Shown here one piece after another: positions 1 through 6,761 of a stretch of 16,704 nt of DNA. The notes beneath the pieces are model-generated. The model saw only the letters and a program-made list of their open reading frames with translations. It made no database searches and was not told where the DNA came from. The stretch is from contig JACRDW010000006.1 of the NCBI GenBank assembly GCA_016212785.1, forward strand, positions 1-16,704, in the 5' to 3' direction. This DNA is from Methanobacteriota archaeon (GTDB lineage: Archaea > Hydrothermarchaeota > Hydrothermarchaeia > Hydrothermarchaeales > JACRDW01). Every line of letters begins with the position of its first letter. Position 1 is the stretch's first letter. The position numbers and the translations under genes are program-made.

Positions 1-34
1 AGACTCAATCATAAGCATTCACTTAAAAACGTAG

Positions 35-43
35 ATATATAAA
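35..43 (+). promoter_or_regulatory. TATA box for FEN1
   Basis: The AT-rich stretch atatataaa lies about 30 bases before the preferred FEN1 start at 74. That spacing would put transcription start close to the start codon, as in leaderless archaeal mRNAs. Confidence 0.6.
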
Positions 44-73
44 TTTTAGCATATAATTAACTAGGTGAGTCTA

Positions 74-1105
74 ATGGGAGTTCAACTTGCGGACCTGATA
101 TCTCCGAAGCCCATAGAGTTCGAGGCGATGAGAGGTAAAAAAATCGCAGTAGATGCGATGAATTCTCTTTATCAGTTTCTATCAATTATAAGGCAGCCGA
201 CCGGAGAGCTTCTGAGCGACAGCGCAGGCAGGGTGACTTCCCATCTCTCAGGCCTGTTTTACAGAGATGTACATTTCCTGGAGTACGGCATCCTGCCAAT
301 CTACGTTTTCGACGGCAAGCCGCCGTTGCTGAAGGGCGAGGTTGTTGAAAAGCGCAATGAAATCAGAGAAACTGCGAAGGAAAAGTGGAAGGTTGCGCTC
401 GCCGAGCGGCGATACGAAGAGGCTAAGCTATATGCCCAGCAGTCCTCAAGAATCAGCGAAGAGATGCTCCCTGATTCCAAGCTCCTTCTGGAATATATGG
501 GCATTCCATGCGTTCAGGCGCCGAGCGAGGGCGAGGCGCAAGCTGCATTCATGGTTCTACGCAACGATGCATGGGCGGTAGGCAGCCAGGACTACGATTC
601 CCTCCTCTTCGGCTCTCCGAGGCTCGTGCGCAATCTGACGATTTCCGGCAGGAGAAAGCTGCCCAGAAGAGAAGCGTACGTCGATATAAAGCCAGAGATA
701 TTCCATCTGGAAGAGGTCCTCCGCAGCTTGGGCATTACGAGGGAGCAGCTGATTGAAATAGGAATTCTGATAGGAACTGACTACAATCCAAAAGGCGTGG
801 AAGGAATAGGACCGAAGAAGGCATACAGCCTTGTAAAGGAGTTCGGCAGTGCTAAGAGCGCGCTGCAGCAGAAGAATATTTCTGTGCATTTCGACGTAGA
901 GGAGATAAAAAATATTTTTTTGAGCCACGAAACGACTGGAGATTATAAACTTGAGTGGAAGGCTCCGAACGAGGAAAAGCTTATCGAATTTTTGTGCGAG
1001 GAGCACGACTTCTCTCAGGAGCGGGTGAAAAACGCTCTGGAGAAATTGAGAAAATCAGAAGAAGAAAAGCGCCAGCGAAGTTTGGATGCGTGGTTTAAAA
1101 CCTAG
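74..1105 (+). CDS. fen: Flap endonuclease 1 (FEN1)
   Basis: Structure-specific 5' flap endonuclease that trims Okazaki-fragment flaps and acts in base-excision repair with PCNA. The product is 343 residues, usual for archaeal FEN1. The family start MGVQL lies at base 74; an in-frame GTG at 65 would add three atypical residues, so 74 is preferred. The N-nuclease domain shows VDAMNSLYQFL and FDGKPP. The internal nuclease domain shows SEGEAQAA and GSQDYDSLLFG, carrying metal-binding acidic residues. These are followed by IGTDYNPKGVEGIGPKKA, the helix-hairpin-type DNA-binding region. The C-terminus ends QRSLDAWF, a near-perfect PCNA-interacting PIP box (QxxLxxWF). The gene stands alone behind its own TATA box and converges with the next minus-strand gene, one base separating the two TAG stops. 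Confidence 0.97.
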   Translation: MGVQLADLISPKPIEFEAMRGKKIAVDAMNSLYQFLSIIRQPTGELLSDSAGRVTSHLSGLFYRDVHFLEYGILPIYVFDGKPPLLKGEVVEKRNEIRETAKEKWKVALAERRYEEAKLYAQQSSRISEEMLPDSKLLLEYMGIPCVQAPSEGEAQAAFMVLRNDAWAVGSQDYDSLLFGSPRLVRNLTISGRRKLPRREAYVDIKPEIFHLEEVLRSLGITREQLIEIGILIGTDYNPKGVEGIGPKKAYSLVKEFGSAKSALQQKNISVHFDVEEIKNIFLSHETTGDYKLEWKAPNEEKLIEFLCEEHDFSQERVKNALEKLRKSEEEKRQRSLDAWFKT

Positions 1106-1106
1106 G

Positions 1107-1451
1107 CTACCTTCTCAAACTTCTGAAATCCTTGAAGGGCAGCTCTTTCCCTGAAGACATGCCGAGCTTTCTCCAGTGTACCTTGTGGCATATATCAGAA
1201 AGAAGCTCCGATAGTTTCTTCTTCTCTTCTTCTTTCTTCATTTCTTTTCTTTCTTCATAGAAAGCGCTGAACGTTTTTAAATAGCTCCTCATCTCCTCGT
1301 CCTGAGGATATTTCTTCGCAATTTTTTCCAAGTCGCTCAGCACCATGTCGAGCGCAAACTCGCATTCTGTAATTTTGTCATCGATAAACGAGTAGTAGGC
1401 GGCTTCCAATTTTTCTGAAATTTCCTCAATCGTGTATGCACTTGCAATCAT
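1107..1451 (-). CDS. Hypothetical small charged, helical protein
   Basis: I do not recognise this 114-residue protein. It is rich in Glu and Lys, is predicted by eye to be nearly all helical, and carries a Lys/Glu run (residues about 66-80) that could be coiled coil. There is no signal peptide, membrane segment or Cys motif. The ATG at 1451 is preceded by AT-rich promoter-like sequence shared with the divergent gene at 1492. Its TAG stop is one base from the convergent FEN1 stop. The tight packing and promoter support a real gene; the function is unknown. Confidence 0.75.
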   Translation of the reverse strand: MIASAYTIEEISEKLEAAYYSFIDDKITECEFALDMVLSDLEKIAKKYPQDEEMRSYLKTFSAFYEERKEMKKEEEKKKLSELLSDICHKVHWRKLGMSSGKELPFKDFRSLRR

Positions 1452-1454
1452 AGT

Positions 1455-1485
1455 TATAATTATATATCACTTACCCTTATAATAT
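1455..1485. promoter_or_regulatory. Divergent promoter region
   Basis: This 30-base AT-rich gap contains tataattatatat, placed about 27-30 bases before the plus-strand ATG at 1492. It also contains a minus-strand tattataag about 27 bases before the minus-strand ATG at 1451. The two promoters overlap, so transcription in the two directions may compete. Confidence 0.5.
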
Positions 1486-1491
1486 TTGCCG

Positions 1492-2013
1492 ATGAAGTGC
1501 AGGATTTGCAACGCAGAACTGCAGGAGAAGTGGAGCTTCTGTCCTCACTGCGGCTCTAGAAAAACTTTTGAACTCCAGGGAGATTTCGAAGAGGTTCTGG
1601 ATATTTTGGAGAAGAGCCTCAGAAACATTTTCGGAGGGAATTTGCTGACAGAGTTTCCATTTGGAAAGGGCTTCATGGTTGAGGTATCTCGAGAGAAAGG
1701 CATGCCGAGAGTTTCGGTTAGAGAATTCGAGGGGGATTTTTTAAAGGGCGAGCCCAAATATGAGAAACCTGTTCCAAAAAACTCTGAAGTCGTTGAACCT
1801 AAGGTATCTACAAAGGAAGAAGGCAGGACAGTAGAAGTACTGCTCCCGAACGTTAAATCCGAGGACGACATCTCCATTAAAAAATTTGAGAACTCCATAG
1901 AAATCCGTGCCTTCTCTGACAGGAAAGTTTACTTCGCAATAATTCCGATAAGATTCCCCTACCTCGCAAATAAAAAATTTGAGAACAGCGTGCTGACATT
2001 AAATTTTTCGTAA
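1492..2013 (+). CDS. Zinc-ribbon protein with Hsp20-like C-terminal domain
   Basis: This 173-residue protein starts with a short zinc ribbon (Cys3, Cys6, Cys17, Cys20; CRIC and CPHC). Its last 60 or so residues resemble an alpha-crystallin/Hsp20 fold: EVLLPNVKSEDDISIKKF, then EIRAF, then FPYLANKKFENSVLTLNFS. The small heat-shock protein pattern is strand, 'LPGV..eDI.v...', and a closing 'yeNGvLtl'. A linker of about 80 residues joins them. The start is taken as ATG 1492; an in-frame TTG two codons earlier is less likely. Known Hsp20 proteins are ATP-independent holdases; whether this one oligomerises or binds nucleic acid through the ribbon is not visible. tRNA-Trp begins two bases after the stop, so co-transcription is possible. 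Confidence 0.8.
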   Translation: MKCRICNAELQEKWSFCPHCGSRKTFELQGDFEEVLDILEKSLRNIFGGNLLTEFPFGKGFMVEVSREKGMPRVSVREFEGDFLKGEPKYEKPVPKNSEVVEPKVSTKEEGRTVEVLLPNVKSEDDISIKKFENSIEIRAFSDRKVYFAIIPIRFPYLANKKFENSVLTLNFS

Positions 2014-2014
2014 A

Positions 2015-2139
2015 GGGGGTATGGTGTAGCGGCTATCATAGCAGGCTCCAGACGTTTTGAAACGTAGAAAATTTGCTTTGCAAATTTTCAAGTTTCAGAA
2101 AGAAACCTGCGGACCTGGGTTCAAGTCCCAGTACCCCCA
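2015..2139 (+). tRNA. tRNA-Trp (CCA anticodon) with intron
   Basis: The acceptor stem GGGGGTA (2015-2021) pairs with TACCCCC (2132-2138), with discriminator A at 2139. The anticodon stem GCAGG (2041-2045) pairs with CCTGC (2106-2110). The loop begins C-T followed by anticodon CCA (2048-2050). The T-arm is CTGGG, loop TTCAAGT, CCCAG (2115-2131). The mature loop needs seven bases, so an intron of about 53 bases (roughly 2052-2104) must lie at the usual 37/38 site. The intron folds into a long hairpin but lacks the box C (RUGAUGA) and box D elements often found in euryarchaeal tRNA-Trp introns. Only CC of a CCA tail could be encoded. Confidence 0.92.
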
Positions 2140-2141
2140 CC

Positions 2142-2162
2142 TTTTTCTTTAGAAAAGAAAAA
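2142..2162 (+). terminator. A/T-only hairpin after tRNA-Trp
   Basis: TTTTTCTTT (2142-2150) is perfectly complementary to AAAGAAAAA (2154-2162) across a three-base loop, directly after the tRNA. The T-run suits archaeal termination; the symmetry makes it bidirectional. Confidence 0.5.
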
Positions 2163-2183
2163 CGTGGACGAAAAAGAAATTAT

Positions 2184-2238
2184 GTGCTATCGGAGTGAAA
2201 CGAAGATAGCACGACGTAAATCGTCAACGGTTTTGACG
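2184..2238. terminator. Two hairpins between tRNA-Trp and the PAS-GAF gene
   Basis: GTGCTATC (2184-2191) pairs with GATAGCAC (2205-2212) across a 13-base loop. CGTCAA (2222-2227) pairs with TTGACG (2233-2238). The second lies eight bases beyond the stop of the minus-strand PAS-GAF gene, so a terminator or 3'-end structure for that gene is the simplest reading. A small RNA cannot be excluded. Confidence 0.4.
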
Positions 2239-2245
2239 GTTGCTG

Positions 2246-3346
2246 TCAGAGCCACTTGCCGGCAATCCGGCTGAAATTTACAAGCCTGATTGCATCGTTT
2301 TCTCCGAGCTCTTCTGCACTGGCAACACATATTATGCCAACTGCTTTATTTCCAGCCACTATGGGCACTAAGAGGCAGTACTTCAGCGCAGCGTCTTTGA
2401 TTAGCATTGAGACTAGCCTTTTTATGTTTCCGTCGGAAATTTGGTCCATTACGAGCTTATGAACGTTTTCCGTTACCAGAGGTTTTTTCTCCTTTAGCAC
2501 TTTCTCAAGTAAACCCTCCTCAATGATAAGCGCCTCACAGCTCTCAGGTCCGCCGAGATATTCCATACTCATCGTCTCCGCCAGCTCTCTGATTTGTCGA
2601 TTAGCTGAGCAAGAAACCAGGGCTATCTTTTTATCTTCCTCCTTCAGAACTCCAATGGCAGATGCCTCGTAGTCGAAATCCTCGGCTAAAGCGGCAGTTA
2701 TCTTCTTAAAGACCACTTCCTTTTTAACTCCAGCTGGCATCTCCTTGATGGCAGACAGCGTCTCCTTCTCTTTCTCTTTCAGCGCACTCTCGGTAACATC
2801 TTTAATTACTTCAGCCACGTACTCAACGTCTCCGTTGCTTCTGACAGGGTAGGAGCTTATCTTGACGAATTTTTTCCTGCCTACCCGAAGTCTGCGCTGC
2901 TCGCATACTTCGCCGAATACGCTCTCCTTGCGCTTGAAGACGTCAAGTACAGGGCATTGCTCTATGCTGCACTTTACAAGGTCTGTGCAGCGCCTGCCAA
3001 TTAGTTCTTCCTTTGGTGCCCCAAAAATCTCAGCAGCTCTATCACTTGCCTCAATTATTCTCCTGCTTTTGTCATAGACGATGAATCCGTCCTCCATGTT
3101 CTCAAGCAAGGCATGCAGGATGTCTGACCTGAGCGAGACCCCTCGCCCGAGCTGGACCTGCTTATCCCATAAGTAGCCCAGAACCGTGAATATCGGAATA
3201 GTTCCAATAACCATCACGCTCAGGTAGGTTTCTCCGGACAAATGCTCTATTACATCGTGGTAGTGGAGGATGTGATACACCCAGTAGGGCGCATTCATCA
3301 GCCAGCCGATGCTGGCTATGATTATGCTTGATTTGCGCAGTGCCAT
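2246..3346 (-). CDS. Membrane PAS-GAF sensor protein without kinase domain
   Basis: A 366-residue signalling protein. Two hydrophobic segments come first (about residues 5-22 and 42-62). A PAS domain follows (about residues 75-190, containing GFIVYDKSRRIIEASDRA and ending VAEVIKDVTE), then a GAF domain (about residues 210-360, ending CLLVPIVAGNKAVGIICVAS). No HisKA/HATPase, cyclase or HTH follows, so output must go through a partner. The PAS domain holds clustered cysteines (RRCTDLVKCSIEQCP) that could bind a metal or sense redox; this is inference. An open frame continues upstream through tRNA-Thr, but the ATG at 3346 is chosen because a TATA box (3369-3377) lies about 27 bases before it and the upstream part is tRNA sequence. 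Confidence 0.85.
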   Translation of the reverse strand: MALRKSSIIIASIGWLMNAPYWVYHILHYHDVIEHLSGETYLSVMVIGTIPIFTVLGYLWDKQVQLGRGVSLRSDILHALLENMEDGFIVYDKSRRIIEASDRAAEIFGAPKEELIGRRCTDLVKCSIEQCPVLDVFKRKESVFGEVCEQRRLRVGRKKFVKISSYPVRSNGDVEYVAEVIKDVTESALKEKEKETLSAIKEMPAGVKKEVVFKKITAALAEDFDYEASAIGVLKEEDKKIALVSCSANRQIRELAETMSMEYLGGPESCEALIIEEGLLEKVLKEKKPLVTENVHKLVMDQISDGNIKRLVSMLIKDAALKYCLLVPIVAGNKAVGIICVASAEELGENDAIRLVNFSRIAGKWL

Positions 3347-3368
3347 GGTATTCTCGTAGTCATTTTGT

Positions 3369-3377
3369 CTTATATTT
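3369..3377 (-). promoter_or_regulatory. TATA box for PAS-GAF gene
   Basis: On the minus strand this reads AAATATAAG, about 27 bases before the ATG at 3346. It supports the short start and a leaderless transcript. Confidence 0.55.
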
Positions 3378-3419
3378 TTTGCCTTCTTTCGCAACACTAT
3401 TGGGTCTCGGTATGAGAAG

Positions 3420-3566
3420 AGCCACCGACGGGAGTCGAACCCGCGACATCCTGTTTTCCCGCAGCCTTCAGAAAGGCTGGCTATCATTTTCTTTTCCGCC
3501 AGCGCTTTTTTTCAAAAGGGCTGTGCTGTTACGAGACAGGCACTCTGCCAGCTGAGTTACGGTGGC
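3420..3566 (-). tRNA. tRNA-Thr (CGT anticodon) with canonical intron
   Basis: The acceptor stem GCCACCG pairs with CGGTGGC. The D-stem ACTC pairs with GAGT, and the T-arm is GCGGG, TTCGACT, CCCGT. The anticodon stem CCTGT pairs with ACAGG, and the anticodon CGT lies at 3531-3533. Discriminator U73 (base 3420) suits archaeal tRNA-Thr. A 74-base intron (3456-3529) sits between positions 37 and 38 with a textbook bulge-helix-bulge: helix CAGC/GCTG, bulge TAA, four-pair helix CTCG/CGGG, bulge AAA, then the anticodon stem. Cutting after the second base of each bulge yields a correct seven-base loop. A seven-pair hairpin (3462-3479) can also form in the intron. Confidence 0.95.
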
Positions 3567-3985
3567 ATTTTTAACGTTGAGATTTTGACTATTAATTTCT
3601 GTTTTCTATCTTTTAACAGATTTATTAAAGTTCTGTTCAGTTCTTCTGCGCTCTGATCAGCTTTAATCATGAGCGTTCTCGGGCAGACGAAGGAGCTTTT
3701 CCTTATAACGATGTCGCTCTTGTGCGAGAAAGACAGCTCAGGATGTCCTCTTCCTGTTATGGTCTCGGTTATATTCCCAGCACGAAGAACAACCCTGATT
3801 ATGCTGTTTTCATCTCTTGCTTTTTGCTTAAATTCCTCGCTCAGTTCAGAAATACCTTTGTCTGCTCCGACTCCTATGATGCAGTCTGCCCTCTTTGTTA
3901 TCTCTTCATCTTTGGTTATTTCCAGTGTTGTACCATGCTTCGAGGTTATATTTTCATGTCCGTAAGATATAATTGTCTCTACCAC
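3557..3985 (-). CDS. DUF371-family archaeal protein
   Basis: This 142-residue protein of unknown function matches the archaeal DUF371 family. It shows YGHENITSKHGTTLEITKDE near the start and ADCIIGVGADKGISEL, both typical of that family. There is no membrane segment or obvious catalytic motif. The GTG at 3985 is the start that places the conserved N-terminus correctly; ttttttatagg lies about 25 bases before it on the minus strand. The last ten bases, including the TAA stop, are the first ten bases of tRNA-Thr. It is divergent from the isoaspartyl methyltransferase with a 40-base shared promoter region. Confidence 0.85.
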   Translation of the reverse strand: MVETIISYGHENITSKHGTTLEITKDEEITKRADCIIGVGADKGISELSEEFKQKARDENSIIRVVLRAGNITETITGRGHPELSFSHKSDIVIRKSSFVCPRTLMIKADQSAEELNRTLINLLKDRKQKLIVKISTLKMPP

Positions 3986-4025
3986 AGAATAAATTATGTG
4001 TTCCTATAAAAAAATTGTTGGTAGC

Positions 4026-4664
4026 ATGTACGAAGAAGAAAGAATAGAGATGGTCGAAAGGCTGATTGCTTTTGGCTACCTGCGGAGCGAGAAAGTAGCG
4101 GAGGCGATGGAAAAAGTTCCACGCCACCTTTTCGTTCCAAAAGATTTGGAGATTCATGCCTATGAAGATAGACCGCTGCCGGTTGGCGAAGAGCAGACCA
4201 TTTCTGCTCCGCACATGGTTGCGCTCATGTGCGATGCCCTAGAGCTGCGGGAAGACCACAGAGTTCTGGAGGTCGGCGCAGGCACAGGCTACCATGCCTG
4301 CGTAGTTGCGCACATAGTAAAAAAAGGCTCGGTTTTTGCTGTTGAGAGGATAGCAGAGCTGGCAGAAAAAGCGAAAGAAAATATGGAAAAAGCAGGCTGC
4401 GGGAGAGTCCATATCATCGTAGGCGATGGAACAAAAGGATATGGGAAAGAGGCTCCATACGACAGAATCTGTGTTACGGCAGGGGCGCCTGATATACCGC
4501 CACCACTAGTGGAGCAGCTGAAGGCGGGTGGAAAACTGCTCATCCCTGTCGGCTCAAGATATATTCAGGATTTAATTTTAGTCGACAAGACCGAGAATAA
4601 AATAGAGAAGAAGAACTTAGGAAGCTGCGCCTTCGTCCCTTTAATCGGGGAGTATGGATGGTAA
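4026..4664 (+). CDS. pcm: Protein-L-isoaspartate O-methyltransferase
   Basis: Repairs age-damaged proteins by methylating L-isoaspartyl residues with S-adenosylmethionine. The family features appear in order: an N-terminal helix MVERLIAFGYLRSEKVAEAM, then PRHLFVP, PLPVGEEQTISAPHMVALM, SAM motif I LEVGAGTGYHACVVAHIV, PYDRICVTAGAPDIPPPLVE, and LKAGGKLLIPVGSR near the C-terminus. The ATG at 4026 gives 212 residues, the usual family length and N-terminus. The in-frame ATG at 3996 would add ten residues (CSYKKIVGS) not expected in the family and would run through the promoter-like sequence. It appears monocistronic, followed by a promoter for the kinase operon. Confidence 0.95.
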   Translation: MYEEERIEMVERLIAFGYLRSEKVAEAMEKVPRHLFVPKDLEIHAYEDRPLPVGEEQTISAPHMVALMCDALELREDHRVLEVGAGTGYHACVVAHIVKKGSVFAVERIAELAEKAKENMEKAGCGRVHIIVGDGTKGYGKEAPYDRICVTAGAPDIPPPLVEQLKAGGKLLIPVGSRYIQDLILVDKTENKIEKKNLGSCAFVPLIGEYGW

Positions 4665-4689
4665 TGTTTGGCGTGCTGGTTTTTATAGG

Positions 4690-4725
4690 TTTATAAGCTC
4701 TGAGTTCACAATATAAGGCCGGAGA
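4690..4725 (+). promoter_or_regulatory. Promoter and Shine-Dalgarno of the two-component operon
   Basis: tttataagc (4690-4698) is a TATA box that would start transcription near 4718. GGAGAG (about 4720-4725) is a Shine-Dalgarno placed just before the ATG at 4729. Confidence 0.55.
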
Positions 4726-4728
4726 GAG

Positions 4729-5883
4729 ATGTTAGAATACATATTGCCCACAATTGCCATATTACTGCTTGTGGTAGTTGTATACGCTTATCTGGATTTA
4801 AGGAGGCTCGGAGAGCTTGATAGGGAATATCTAAACCTCATACTGGACAATGCCACGATAGCGATTTTTTCAATCGACAGCGAAGGCGATATAAAGAGCT
4901 GGAACAGAGCCTCGGAGAGGGTCACCGGCTATTCGAAAGAAGAAATTACCTTTGACAAATTAAAAATTCTATTTCCAGATTTTAAAATTGACTCAAGGAT
5001 AGCAAGCCAAGAGACGAGGATTAAGTGCAAGGATGGAAGTTTAAAAACCATGCAATATTCTACGGATTTGATGAGAGATGCCGGAGGCAGCCCGATAGGC
5101 GTTGTTTGCGTTGCTGAAGACATAACCAAGAGGAAAAAGATAGAGCAGCAGCTGAAGGAGTACTCAGAGCAGCTGGAGAAAAAAGTAGAGGAGAGGACGA
5201 GAGCGCTAATCCGCTCCGAAAAGCTTGCACTTGTAGGACAGGTGGCAGTCGCTCTTGCCCACGAAATCGGCAACCCGCTTACGAATGCCTCGCTTTACAC
5301 TCAATTACTGCTGAAAAAGGCGAGAGGCGAAGGAAGGAAAAAATTGAGCATAATAAGTGAGCAGGTGGACGCTGCGACAAGCACCGTTAAGAAGCTCCTG
5401 GATTTTTCCAGACCGCCAGAATATGAGTTCAGGAAGGTTGACGTGAACAGGGAACTCTCTAGAACTCTGGAGATTATGCAGCCCCAGCTGTCCAAAACCA
5501 ATGTAAAGGTAATAAAAAATTTGGATTCAGTGCCATATGTTATGGCAGATCATTTGCAGCTCCAGCAGGTTTTTGTTAATTTGATAAATAACGCCTGCCA
5601 TGCGATGCCTGATGGAGGCAGGCTGCTAGTAAGCACAAGAGTTAAAAATGAGCATGTGGAGATAGAAATAAGCGACACCGGCGAAGGCATTCCAAAGGAG
5701 CACCTCGGCAGGATTTTCGACCCGTTCTTCACGACGAAGAAGGCAGGCAAGGGCACCGGTCTTGGGCTCTCGATAAGCCACCAGATAATAGAGCGACACA
5801 GCGGCAGCATAGAGGTAAAGAGCGGAGTAGGCGGAGGAAGCACATTTATTGTAAGGCTGCCAATTTTTAATAAAGAGGCTTGA
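4729..5883 (+). CDS. Membrane PAS sensor histidine kinase
   Basis: A 384-residue histidine kinase that should autophosphorylate and pass phosphate to the regulator encoded three bases downstream. One N-terminal membrane segment (residues 4-22) is followed directly by a PAS domain (about 33-135, ending VCVAEDITKRKKIEQ). Next come a coiled-coil linker (136-165) and the HisKA dimerisation domain, with H-box ALAHEIGNPLTN (His178). The HATPase domain has its N-box around N287-N288 (FVNLINNACHAM), G1 DTGEGIP (316-322), F-box IFDPFFTTKK and G2 GKGTGLGLS (340-348). All catalytic motifs are intact. Almost no extracellular loop exists, so the signal is probably cytoplasmic or membrane-borne. The HEIGNPL H-box and C-terminal layout resemble the NtrB/AtoS group. 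Confidence 0.95.
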   Translation: MLEYILPTIAILLLVVVVYAYLDLRRLGELDREYLNLILDNATIAIFSIDSEGDIKSWNRASERVTGYSKEEITFDKLKILFPDFKIDSRIASQETRIKCKDGSLKTMQYSTDLMRDAGGSPIGVVCVAEDITKRKKIEQQLKEYSEQLEKKVEERTRALIRSEKLALVGQVAVALAHEIGNPLTNASLYTQLLLKKARGEGRKKLSIISEQVDAATSTVKKLLDFSRPPEYEFRKVDVNRELSRTLEIMQPQLSKTNVKVIKNLDSVPYVMADHLQLQQVFVNLINNACHAMPDGGRLLVSTRVKNEHVEIEISDTGEGIPKEHLGRIFDPFFTTKKAGKGTGLGLSISHQIIERHSGSIEVKSGVGGGSTFIVRLPIFNKEA

Positions 5884-5886
5884 GAA

Positions 5887-6558
5887 ATGGTAAGAATTTT
5901 AATAGTCGATGACGATGAGCAAACTTGCAAAGGGCTGGAGGAGATATTGCTCGGGAAAGGTTACGAAACAATTTCAGCAACCTCTGGCGAAGCCGCTGTC
6001 AAAAAACTTGCAAAGGAAGACTTTGACTTCGTGCTTACTGATTTAGTCATGCCAAGAATGAGCGGCATGGAAGTTTTGAGGGAGGCAAAGAGAATAAATC
6101 CTAAAACGCACGTTATAATAATAACCGCCTTCGCAACGATTGAGAGCGCGGTCGAGGCGATGCAGCAAGGCGCAAGCGATTATATCTCAAAGCCTTTCAA
6201 GCTGCATGAGGTGCAAAATACTCTCAAGCGCATTTTGGAGGAATCTAAATTTGAGGAAAAGCTGAGGCAGAGCGCAAATGCACAAAAGTTGAGCAAGGAG
6301 TACAATTTAGACATAGATGCGGTTATTAAGTCTCTGTCAAATCCTGTGAGGAGAGAGATCATAGAACTTCTGTGCGAGCACAGCAAATCCAGGTTTACAG
6401 ATATCAAAGAAGAGCTCGGCATCGAGGACGCAACAAAGTTAAGTTTTCATCTAAGAACTCTGAAAAATGCGAGGTTGGTAGAGCAGGATTCTGAAAGGGT
6501 ATATTCTTTATGCGCTACTGGAAAAAAAATAATGGAAGTCTTAAAGAGCATTAGTTGA
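5887..6558 (+). CDS. Response regulator: receiver plus ArsR-type winged helix
   Basis: A 223-residue regulator. The receiver domain (residues 1-122) keeps the acid pocket (Asp8, Asp9), the phospho-acceptor Asp52 (LTDLVMP), Thr80 and Lys102 (SKPF). A winged-helix domain of ArsR/HTH_20 type spans about 143-223: IKSLSNPVRREIIELLCEH, then the recognition region ATKLSFHLRTLKNARLVEQ and a wing ending VYSLCATGKKI. The start is ATG 5887, three bases after the kinase stop, so the pair is one operon. Bacterial AtoC/NtrC-like receivers normally lead to an AAA+ domain; here the output is a DNA-binding domain able to act directly on archaeal promoters. Two palindromes overlap its stop and are candidate operators. 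Confidence 0.94.
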   Translation: MVRILIVDDDEQTCKGLEEILLGKGYETISATSGEAAVKKLAKEDFDFVLTDLVMPRMSGMEVLREAKRINPKTHVIIITAFATIESAVEAMQQGASDYISKPFKLHEVQNTLKRILEESKFEEKLRQSANAQKLSKEYNLDIDAVIKSLSNPVRREIIELLCEHSKSRFTDIKEELGIEDATKLSFHLRTLKNARLVEQDSERVYSLCATGKKIMEVLKSIS

Positions 6559-6592
6559 AATATTTTTCAACTTAGTTGAAATTTTTTTCAAC
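6551..6592. repeat. Two tandem 21-base units, each a palindrome
   Basis: ttagttgaaatatttttcaac is followed at once by a second copy with one change. Each contains GTTGAAA and TTTCAAC arms separated by four bases (6554-6571 and 6575-6592). The units are spaced exactly 21 bases, two DNA turns. They overlap the stop of the response regulator. Candidate operators for a dimeric regulator; as RNA each is also a hairpin followed by T/A-rich sequence, so a termination role is the alternative. Confidence 0.7.
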
Positions 6593-6629
6593 AAAAATTA
6601 TTTATTAATGTATTTGCAAAATCTACTAT

Positions 6630-6715
6630 GCTGAGTAGCCCCCTGGGCTATTTGGCGGTTCGCGAGCTGGCAAGGTCTTAGTCATTTCTCCCTTGCCAGC
6701 CACCTCCCCACCTGC
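6630..6715 (+). ncRNA. Candidate structured RNA between regulator and FlaF/G genes
   Basis: The 232-base gap after the regulator holds two perfect hairpins. TAGCCC (6636-6641) pairs with GGGCTA (6645-6650). GCTGGCAAGG (6666-6675) pairs with CCTTGCCAGC (6691-6700) across a 15-base loop. The GC-rich block is bounded by AT-rich sequence. An attatttattaa element about 25-30 bases before 6630 could be its TATA box. No small ORF of note is present, and the downstream gene has its own TATA box. The ends and strand are inferred; it may instead be a terminator region. Confidence 0.4.
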
Positions 6716-6761
6716 AGGAAAAACTTGTTGTAAAACATGTTTCGAGATTGAAAAAAAAACG

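Noticed and set aside
65..73. GTG start three codons before the FEN1 ATG
   Set aside because: The family begins MGVQL at base 74, and the TATA spacing fits either start.
3347..3487. N-terminal extension of the PAS-GAF protein
   Set aside because: The extra frame runs through tRNA-Thr and its promoter region; a TATA box and membrane segment support ATG 3346.
3456..3529. Box C/D guide RNA in the tRNA-Thr intron (ATGATAG and CTGA)
   Set aside because: The words are imperfect, too close together, and lie within a stable hairpin.
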